Assembly: GCA_027057185.1 (NCBI GenBank) | Contig: JALUJE010000053.1 | Location: forward strand, 1-10,687 | Length of the DNA: 10,687 nucleotides | Origin: Helicobacteraceae bacterium | GTDB lineage: Bacteria > Campylobacterota > Campylobacteria > Campylobacterales > Sulfurimonadaceae | Direction: 5' to 3' | Shown: positions 1 to 6,005 of the stretch, one piece after another | Layout: every line of letters begins with the position of its first letter | Numbering within the stretch: position 1 is the first letter of the stretch | Notes under the pieces: model-generated | Database searches by the model: none | What the model was told of the DNA's origin: nothing | Seen by the model: the letters and a program-made list of their open reading frames with translations, nothing else | Program-made: the position numbers and the translations under genes

Positions 1-3000
1 TGGATGGCACCGTTTTGGGTAAAGCTGCTATCGGTATTGTTATGTTCTGATGAGATGTAGCAGCCGACTCTACCATTAAGACGCTGGCTTCGATAGGCAT
101 CGACGGTATCACAATCTTGTCCCGATAGAAAATCTCGTGCTGTTGTATGGTGTGTCATATATGCCGGATCAAAATCGACCCGGGTCCACATTCTGTCATC
201 AACGTTAAGGCGATATTTACCGACATTGGGAAACTTATAGGGGATTGCTCCACTTTTACCCTGAACCAGATTCAGTGGCAAGTGTGTATTGAGAATGTCA
301 TTACAGTTGGCGTTAATACTCGGATTATCGGGATTCCAAAAAAATGTTGCATTGATCTCTTTGGCATAGACCGTATAGTTTGGCGTTGGTGTAATGTTAA
401 AGTGATTGGTCGCATTGAAATCGAAACGGTAATAATAGCCGGCGGCAACATCAATAGGGTCTTGTGCCGGTGCAGAGGCGTTGGTTTCGTACCCATATTG
501 TCTGGAGAGATTGCGAGGAATATTGGCTGTATTGTTGTAATTAGTGCCATTGTCGTTCATCGTAATCATAACCGCTTCGGGTCGAATGGAGAAGTTGTCG
601 CGCGAACAGGTTGCAACGGCATAGTGATTAAACATACATGCAAAACATGCCTGCGAACTTGGGTCGCTGCCACAATCGCCACTTGCGGCACACTTGGAAT
701 GTTTGGCGCTATTGTAAAGGTTGTGAAGCGATTGAAAGGTTAGGTGATCATTACCGACGGTGGTTGCACTCCAATTACCAATAATGGCGGATGTGTTATC
801 TTCAGTAAAATGCCACACTCTAAATGCCGCATTTTTGGCTGCTGAAGCATAAAAATTTGGTGCAAGTGTTGGAATGGGAGATTTATTGACCGTCGGCGTC
901 GTGAGGGAAGGTACAAAAATACGCTGTGAAATGGCAGCGCCGGGGTCATTACATGTTGAGGTGTTAATGTCGCCAAAAGCGTTGGCATTGATAATGTCGA
1001 CCAGCACGGTTGTGTTAAAGTCAAAGTCGGGTTTTAGATTATAAATTTTACTGACAGGATCGGCTTTGTAGAGCACCAGGTCAACATTGTAAGGTTGTTG
1101 TGCTACCTGAGTTAAAAGATTGTTGTAATAACCACTGCTACCGTTGCGCGAGGCATTGAGACCACGGTCAATAACATTGAAGGCTCCCCATTTTGGTATG
1201 TAGCTGTTTGAAGGCGGACAGCGTGGTACTTCCAGCCCTAGGGTATATTCATACGGTATGGGAATGGTACCGCCGGGAGGGATAATATAGTAATTTAATT
1301 TCATATTGGTCGAGATATTTGCTTCCCCCGAGTAGGCGAAGGGATCCAGATCAAACTTGGTGTACATAAACTCTGCAGAACTCAAAATACCGCTGGCATC
1401 TTGTGTATAACCGTTCGCTTCTTTCCCCAGACCGACCCGAACATTACCGTTGTGGTTACAGACTCTGTTACCGACATCGCTACCGGTGTAGTCACAGCTT
1501 CCGGAATCTTCCGCGTACGGCGTAGTGCTGTAAATGCGACTGTTGGGAGTGGAGATATAGGTTGTATTGGGGATATAGCGTATTTTAGAAGTATTGAGAT
1601 CGCTGAACAAAGAGATGCCACGAACCGGAAAATCTGATTCGGTACTACGCAGATAAAAGCTTGCTTCAATAGGATCGGACGTCACATATCCCGTAATTGT
1701 TGGAAATTTGGAGTTGTTATTCTCTTTAGAGAGGTAGCGACCATTTTGTTTGTAGCTGTAGTCGTAACACAGTTGCGGTGCGACCAGCTCCGTTTCAAAA
1801 GCAATCATAGACGGCCAGTAGGTATCTCGGGCGTTCCCGGTATTGGAAGTTTCAAAATAAAATTCCATGGTGCTTTGTTTGGGAATAAGATAATTTCCAA
1901 TATTATAGGTATGAATGTCAATACCGTTATTGTTAATCAATTCGGGAAACCGTGTACCGCTGCTATTGATGGAAGAGTTAAAACTGTTGTTACTTCCTGT
2001 GGGAAGGGCAACGCGATTGCCGTTATTGTAGTCAATGGTACTTAAAATATCACCTTCAATATTTTTGTCGCCTTCTGCTGTAAAGACAGAGACACTGGAG
2101 GTAATGTTGGTTTTGTTTGGGGTGTAAAAACCGGTGACATCAATTTCCAGATGGCTCGGTCCTCCATATACATCGGCTTGAATCTGTTTCCAGCCGTCAA
2201 ATATGGAAAAGCTTCGAAATTTTTCGGTAGTACTTAAGCTGTCCTCATAAATGACAACAAGGGTCCATGCACCGTACAGACCCAACCCGTCATTTTTACC
2301 TTCACTGATCAAAACATCGGCAACGACGTAATGACCGGCAGTCCACCCATTAGTTTTGAACAGGTCGGTGACATCGGTAAATGCGGCATAACTGACCAAA
2401 TCATCGGTGCCGGCATCATGCATGTAGTCGAGTACCGTAGGGGTGAGTGTGGTAAAATTAAAATCATCATAGGCGCCATTGCTGCGTCCCAGTTTGACGT
2501 TCATATTGGTCGTAAAATCATTTTCGTGTACAATGGCCTGCCAATACAGACCAACCCAGGCAATGGTTGCACCCGGAGGCATTTCAAGCTCAGCTGCAGT
2601 GGAATTGTTGGTATTGGGGGCAAGCTGATACTCACATAAGAAGTACTCATCATTGGTTTTTGAAGCATCGCTGATGAAAGGACCGTTGGTATATGTATCG
2701 CACATGTTACCGCTAAGATCATATCCGGCATTGTCGGAAGGGGTTTGTGTCGGTGGTACCAAGACGGTATTGCCAATAGTTTTCATGGCACCTTTTAAAT
2801 AGAGCTGCTTACGTAGAACGAAATCACGATAATTTTCATTAACAGCATCACTGACGGTCACCGTGACCGTAGCGGTAGCGTTCAAGGTTCCGGTGAGATC
2901 TTTGACTTCATAAACTAGGGTATCGACACCGGCATATCCGGTGTCAGGGCTGTAGAGTAATTTACCGTCTACGACGCTAGCCGTACCGTGAGTGGGTGGT

Positions 3001-4220
3001 GTAGTGATGTGTAGCGTTGAAGCTTGTGTACGTGTATCGTTAGCTAAAACGTCAATGAGTTTGTTGGCATTGTGCGGTACCAAAGCGACATCATCTTGCA
3101 CACTAAAGGGTGCGACGGTGAAGGCAAAATCAATAGTATAATTCTGACTGGTGCTAAGCCTTCGTTCTAATGCAACAACAATCTGTTGTCCGGCAGCAAC
3201 ATTGATGTTTGGGGACGCTTTGTTGTAAGTATTATTTTGATTACTCCATAAATTGGCACCACACCCGTTTTTAATAAACAGAGAGTTAGCATTACCTCCA
3301 ACTTCGGAGTTCACCTGAATGGTACCGGGAACCTGAGGGGTAAAGTGGTAGTAATAGGTGGTGTTTCCTGTAATAGTGCCGTTGTCTGAATCTGTAGCGG
3401 AGGTATTGGTATTATCCAGATTGGCTATAGTATTGCCCGGACAATCTGACGCTTCAAAGGTGAGGTCTAAACGGAACTCTTTTTGCGTATTCCAGCGTCG
3501 TTCAATGGCGACAGCAATTTGCTGTCCGGCAGCAACCGTGATTTTGGGAGAAAATTTATCGTTACCATTGCCAGTGTCATTCCATAAGTTGGCACTGCAT
3601 CCATCTTTAATAAACAGAGAGTTATAAGTACCGTCAACCCATGAATCTACTTGAACGGTACCGGAAACTTGTGGCGTAAAATGGTAGTAGTAGGTAGTGT
3701 CTCCAGGAATGGGATCGCCCTCCCAGTCGGTAGCATCTGTGGTCGTATTCTCAAGGTTTACGATGGTATTACCGGGGCAAAGAAGACGTGAATCGCTCAC
3801 TGCATCAGCGGTAAAGGTCAATCCGATCCAGTACTCTTTTTCCGTACCCCAACGTCGTTCCAGAGCAATGACGATCTGTTGTCCGGCAGCAATAGTGATG
3901 CTAGGCGATGATTTGTCATTGCCATCACTGGTATCATCCCATAAGCTGGCACCACAGCCATCTTGAATAAACAGAGAATTGTAAGCGCCATCCACCCAGG
4001 AATCCACCTGAATGGTACCAGAAACCTGCGGGGTAAAATAGTAGTAGTAGGTAGTGTTTCCCGGAATGCGGTCAAACTCTTCATCGTAGGCACTGTTGAG
4101 TGCTCCATCGAGCTTTACCACGGCATCTCCAGGACAGACGGTAATATCTGCATACAGTGCAGTGGCGGTAAAAAAGAGTAAGAATATTGGGATTTGAAAA
4201 AAAGAGATTAAAAATTTCAT
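1..4220 (-). CDS. Giant secreted/surface repeat protein, C-terminus beyond the left edge
   Basis: I do not recognise a named gene. From the ATG at 4220 the frame stays open to base 1: 1406 complete codons without a stop. Residues 1-24 form a Sec signal peptide (Lys3, hydrophobic core, likely cleavage after Leu-Tyr-Ala24). Three tandem repeats follow, starting at C29, C148 and C260. Each starts with Cys-Pro-Gly and contains YYYxFTPQVxGTxQV, a second Cys, and AAGQQIxxAxERR; the pattern suggests a PPC-like beta-sandwich (inference). Residues about 372-458 resemble a bacterial Ig/cadherin-like domain (VLANDT, GYAGVDTLVYEV, TVTVTV). The remaining ~950 residues are rich in Asn, Thr, Ser and aromatics, include a YW motif near residue 555 seen in some DUF11-type surface proteins (from memory), and carry a five-Cys cluster at 1177-1205. 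It is probably an exported adhesin or cell-surface protein. AGAGGAA lies 7 bases upstream of the ATG. The anchor or secretion signal is not visible. Confidence 0.85.
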   Translation of the reverse strand, partial: MKFLISFFQIPIFLLFFTATALYADITVCPGDAVVKLDGALNSAYDEEFDRIPGNTTYYYYFTPQVSGTIQVDSWVDGAYNSLFIQDGCGASLWDDTSDGNDKSSPSITIAAGQQIVIALERRWGTEKEYWIGLTFTADAVSDSRLLCPGNTIVNLENTTTDATDWEGDPIPGDTTYYYHFTPQVSGTVQVDSWVDGTYNSLFIKDGCSANLWNDTGNGNDKFSPKITVAAGQQIAVAIERRWNTQKEFRLDLTFEASDCPGNTIANLDNTNTSATDSDNGTITGNTTYYYHFTPQVPGTIQVNSEVGGNANSLFIKNGCGANLWSNQNNTYNKASPNINVAAGQQIVVALERRLSTSQNYTIDFAFTVAPFSVQDDVALVPHNANKLIDVLANDTRTQASTLHITTPPTHGTASVVDGKLLYSPDTGYAGVDTLVYEVKDLTGTLNATATVTVTVSDAVNENYRDFVLRKQLYLKGAMKTIGNTVLVPPTQTPSDNAGYDLSGNMCDTYTNGPFISDASKTNDEYFLCEYQLAPNTNNSTAAELEMPPGATIAWVGLYWQAIVHENDFTTNMNVKLGRSNGAYDDFNFTTLTPTVLDYMHDAGTDDLVSYAAFTDVTDLFKTNGWTAGHYVVADVLISEGKNDGLGLYGAWTLVVIYEDSLSTTEKFRSFSIFDGWKQIQADVYGGPSHLEIDVTGFYTPNKTNITSSVSVFTAEGDKNIEGDILSTIDYNNGNRVALPTGSNNSFNSSINSSGTRFPELINNNGIDIHTYNIGNYLIPKQSTMEFYFETSNTGNARDTYWPSMIAFETELVAPQLCYDYSYKQNGRYLSKENNNSKFPTITGYVTSDPIEASFYLRSTESDFPVRGISLFSDLNTSKIRYIPNTTYISTPNSRIYSTTPYAEDSGSCDYTGSDVGNRVCNHNGNVRVGLGKEANGYTQDASGILSSAEFMYTKFDLDPFAYSGEANISTNMKLNYYIIPPGGTIPIPYEYTLGLEVPRCPPSNSYIPKWGAFNVIDRGLNASRNGSSGYYNNLLTQVAQQPYNVDLVLYKADPVSKIYNLKPDFDFNTTVLVDIINANAFGDINTSTCNDPGAAISQRIFVPSLTTPTVNKSPIPTLAPNFYASAAKNAAFRVWHFTEDNTSAIIGNWSATTVGNDHLTFQSLHNLYNSAKHSKCAASGDCGSDPSSQACFACMFNHYAVATCSRDNFSIRPEAVMITMNDNGTNYNNTANIPRNLSRQYGYETNASAPAQDPIDVAAGYYYRFDFNATNHFNITPTPNYTVYAKEINATFFWNPDNPSINANCNDILNTHLPLNLVQGKSGAIPYKFPNVGKYRLNVDDRMWTRVDFDPAYMTHHTTARDFLSGQDCDTVDAYRSQRLNGRVGCYISSEHNNTDSSFTQNGAI
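3108..3443 (-). repeat. Surface-protein tandem repeat unit 3
   Basis: Residues 260-371. The unit opens with C260-P-G-N and has its second cysteine at C320 in FIKNGCGANLW. It is the most diverged unit: FTPQVPGT and QVNSEVGG replace the unit 1/2 forms, and ERRLST replaces ERRW. It runs directly into the Ig/cadherin-like domain. Confidence 0.82.
3444..3779 (-). repeat. Surface-protein tandem repeat unit 2
   Basis: Residues 148-259. The unit opens with C148-P-G-N and has its second cysteine at C208 in FIKDGCSANLW. It shares FTPQVSGT, QVDSWVDG, YNSLFI and AAGQQI with unit 1. It is about 112 residues long, against about 119 for unit 1; the difference lies mainly in the join to the next unit. Confidence 0.85.
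3780..4136 (-). repeat. Surface-protein tandem repeat unit 1
   Basis: Residues 29-147 of the giant protein. The unit opens with C29-P-G and has its second cysteine at C89 in the motif FIQDGCGASLW. It ends in AAGQQIVIALERRWGT followed by a beta-strand-like segment. From the IPG motif onward it is roughly three-quarters identical to unit 2 by hand alignment, which suggests a fairly recent internal duplication. Confidence 0.85.
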
Positions 4221-4226
4221 GTGTTG

Positions 4227-4303
4227 TTCCTCTTTAAGATGACCAAGTACCATTAGTAGTATCGGTCATTTACATGTATTTATAAATGAATCTTCTAATT
4301 ATA
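4227..4303 (-). promoter_or_regulatory. Promoter and ribosome binding site of the giant surface protein
   Basis: On the minus strand a perfect TATAAT lies at 4303-4298, about 78 bases before the ATG, with no convincing TTGACA at the usual distance. That is common for the main sigma factor of Campylobacterota, which relies on AT-rich upstream DNA. The expected transcript start near 4291 would leave a leader of about 70 bases. AGAGGAA at 4233-4227 is a good Shine-Dalgarno and fixes the start codon at 4220. The gene therefore probably has its own promoter rather than depending on proC read-through. Confidence 0.55.
4240..4268 (-). other. Imperfect inverted repeat in the leader of the giant protein gene
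   Basis: Outer arms TGACC and GGTCA (5 bp) and inner arms TAC and GTA (3 bp) are separated by a small internal loop. The element ends 7 bases upstream of the Shine-Dalgarno. It could be a weak RNA hairpin or an operator half-site pair. The pairing is short and chance occurrence is possible. Confidence 0.25.
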
Positions 4304-4350
4304 ACCCTAATTTTACTTTACTATGCCTCAAATTTCAAATATAATTTACC

Positions 4351-4364
4351 GATAGATCGCTATC
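4351..4364 (-). terminator. Possible weak terminator hairpin after proC
   Basis: The sequence GATAG-CGAT-CTATC (minus strand) starts 9 bases after the proC stop codon. It forms a 5-bp stem with a 4-base loop, followed by AT-rich sequence but no clean run of T. The stem is too short and AT-rich to be a confident intrinsic terminator, so read-through into the surface-protein gene remains possible. Confidence 0.25.
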
Positions 4365-4372
4365 AAAATCTG

Positions 4373-5137
4373 TTATGAGAGTAGTTTTGCTTGAGAATAT
4401 GCCTGTTCAACAGCTGCCATACAGCCTTGTCGTACGGCGGCTTTTTCAAGTGCGGCGTAGCCGGCAGCAGTAGTGCCTCCGGGACTCATGACACGGTCTT
4501 TGAGCAGTGCGGGATGCTGCTGTTGAATGAGGCTGCCAAAGCCCTCAAAAAGTCCCCGCATGAGTGTCATGGCATCATCGCGTTTGAGTCCTTGTTTCAC
4601 AGCGCCGTCGGTAAGCGCTTCAGCAACAAGGGCTAAATAGGCTGGACCGCTTCCGGCGAGTGCTGTGGCAATATCGAGCTCTTTTTCACTGTCAAGCCAG
4701 AGGGTGGATCCGATGGAGGAGAACAGGGCGCATGCCTCCTCTCTACGGCATGTTTCACCCGTAAGCGTGGTCATAGATTTTCCGAGTGTAGCGGCAAGAT
4801 TGGGCATTGCTCTGATATAGGCATCGGCATCAATATGGTGCTGAAGTGTCTTTAGCGAGGTTCCTGCCAACACAGAGTAGAGGCTTGCGGCGTGACCACG
4901 AAGAAGCGTACGCATGTGGCTAATATTGGCAGGTTTGACACAGAGAATGAGTGTTTTTCCGCTAATGTCAAATCCCTCTAGGGCCGCTTTAGTAATGGTG
5001 ATCTGTAGCGACGCTTCAAAAGTGTCGAGGTTCTTGCGGCTGCGACCGACAACCTCGATGGCATACTCCTTTTTAAGACCTTGTGCCAATGAGAGCGCCA
5101 TGGCTCCATTACCGATAAATGTGAGTGTTTTAGACAT
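4373..5137 (-). CDS. proC: Pyrroline-5-carboxylate reductase
   Basis: Catalyses the last step of proline synthesis, NAD(P)H-dependent reduction of 1-pyrroline-5-carboxylate to L-proline, in the cytoplasm. The 254-residue product is close to the usual length (E. coli about 269). It has an N-terminal Rossmann fold with GNGAMA at residues 9-14. Basic residues after strand 2 (GRSR, 31-34) favour NADPH. It also has CVKP at 66-69, RAMPN at 109-113, and the family signature AGSGPAY at 161-167. SPGGTTAAG at 218-226 lies in the C-terminal helical dimerisation domain. I chose the ATG at 5137 because an AGGAGA Shine-Dalgarno lies 6 bases upstream; an in-frame TTG at 5155 would place that site inside the coding region. 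It is divergent from bamD, and in Campylobacter jejuni proC lies in the same neighbourhood. Confidence 0.96.
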   Translation of the reverse strand: MSKTLTFIGNGAMALSLAQGLKKEYAIEVVGRSRKNLDTFEASLQITITKAALEGFDISGKTLILCVKPANISHMRTLLRGHAASLYSVLAGTSLKTLQHHIDADAYIRAMPNLAATLGKSMTTLTGETCRREEACALFSSIGSTLWLDSEKELDIATALAGSGPAYLALVAEALTDGAVKQGLKRDDAMTLMRGLFEGFGSLIQQQHPALLKDRVMSPGGTTAAGYAALEKAAVRQGCMAAVEQAYSQAKLLS

Positions 5138-5194
5138 GCTAGTCTCCTGTAACAAGGTAAAAAGGATGCGTGAGATACCAGATTAAATTGAAGT

Positions 5195-5227
5195 ATTATA
5201 CAATATTTTATTTTCTTTGGCTAGAAT
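5195..5227. promoter_or_regulatory. Divergent promoter region between proC and bamD
   Basis: On the minus strand, TATAAT at 5200-5195, preceded by TG, is the likely proC -10 box, giving a leader of about 50 bases. On the plus strand, TAGAAT at 5222-5227, preceded by a T-rich tract (5205-5218), resembles Campylobacterota promoters and would start the bamD-lon transcript near 5234. The two overlap closely, so binding at one could affect the other. Neither has a recognisable -35 hexamer. Confidence 0.5.
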
Positions 5228-5257
5228 AGCACTAATTTTAATATGATGGTGTCAGCA

Positions 5258-5968
5258 ATGCTCAAAACTACAATGCTCGTTCTCTCGGTGCTACTCTTTT
5301 TTACCGCATGTCAAAAAGAGGAACCCGAGTACAATAAACCGGCGATTTATTGGTATCAGCAGATGGTGAAAGCCGTTTCCAATACCATGCTTGAAAAGGC
5401 AGATGGGTACTACAGTTCGCTTCAAAGTGAGCATATTGCCTCTCCACTGCTAAAAGATGCAACGCTCATTATGGCACAGGCTCATATGGATAATGAAGAG
5501 TATCTGCTGAGTGACCATTTTTTAAATGAATATCTACGACGCTATGCTACTGAGAGTGAGCAGGATTATATTGAGTATTTGCGAATGCGGGCAAAATATT
5601 TGGCACTGCCCAATGCCTCGCGTGATCAGGGACTCATTGCCAATGCTATTGTAAGCGGTGAGAACTTCAAGCGAAAGTATCGGCACTCGCAGTATTATAG
5701 TCTAGTCGATACCATGGTAACCCGGCTCTATATTGCCGATGCCGTATTAAATGAGAATATTGCCAAGCTCTATGAACGACTGGACAAACCTAAAGCTGCA
5801 GCATATTATCGCAATATTAAGCCCGAGCCGTGGATTAACTGGAAGCAGATAGCACCCGCGGACGTACCCTTGTATCGCAGTGTATTCGAAGGTGATGGTG
5901 CACAGAGTTGGTATGCTTTTTTGATTCCCGATACCCAAAGTGTTGTCTCGCGACATGCCGACGATTAA
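5258..5968 (+). CDS. bamD: Outer-membrane assembly lipoprotein, BamD/YfiO (ComL) family
   Basis: Probable lipoprotein of the beta-barrel assembly (BAM) complex, acting with BamA at the periplasmic face of the outer membrane. From the ATG at 5258 the protein has 236 residues. A short lipoprotein signal (Lys3, hydrophobic residues 6-15) ends in F-T-A-C18, the predicted lipidated cysteine. The mature part is helical and TPR-like, with recurring Tyr/Ala/Leu spacing, and contains SSLQSEH, YLLSDHFLNEYLRRY, KYRHSQYYSLVDTM and a tail with EGDGAQSWYAF. The call rests on the lipoprotein signal, size, helical pattern and conserved position directly upstream of lon in Campylobacterota. In-frame ATGs at 5243 and 5246 are possible starts; I prefer 5258 because it gives a compact signal peptide, but no strong Shine-Dalgarno settles it. 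The start is the weakest part of this call. Confidence 0.85.
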   Translation: MLKTTMLVLSVLLFFTACQKEEPEYNKPAIYWYQQMVKAVSNTMLEKADGYYSSLQSEHIASPLLKDATLIMAQAHMDNEEYLLSDHFLNEYLRRYATESEQDYIEYLRMRAKYLALPNASRDQGLIANAIVSGENFKRKYRHSQYYSLVDTMVTRLYIADAVLNENIAKLYERLDKPKAAAYYRNIKPEPWINWKQIAPADVPLYRSVFEGDGAQSWYAFLIPDTQSVVSRHADD

Positions 5969-5993
5969 ATTAATGAAATTACATGTAAATTCT

Positions 5994-5997
5994 AGGA
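5994..5997 (+). promoter_or_regulatory. lon ribosome binding site
   Basis: AGGA lies 8 bases before the ATG at 6006, in the 37-base gap after the bamD stop. No promoter or terminator is evident in the gap, which supports co-transcription of bamD and lon. Confidence 0.6.
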
Positions 5998-6005
5998 TAC
6001 TATAA

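Noticed and set aside
606..692. Cytochrome c-type heme binding in the Cys cluster of the surface protein
   Set aside because: No CxxCH is present; the CFAC motif is followed by Met-Phe-Asn-His, which is not the heme-attachment pattern.
147..743. 198-codon open frame on the plus strand
   Set aside because: It lies fully inside the 4.2-kb minus-strand frame, which has a signal peptide, repeats and recognisable domains. The plus-strand product is compositionally odd and has no recognisable motif.
3358..3966. Two similar plus-strand open frames (3358-3627 and 3697-3966) that look like a duplicated gene
   Set aside because: Their similarity is the antisense image of the surface-protein tandem repeats.
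3108..4136. Regularly spaced direct repeats as a CRISPR array
   Set aside because: The period is about 340-360 bases, the repeats are diverged, and they are in-frame protein modules, not short identical repeats with unique spacers.
5138..5155. Upstream TTG start for proC adding six residues
   Set aside because: The extension contains the AGGAGA ribosome binding site of the ATG at 5137, and ProC proteins start just before the Rossmann strand.
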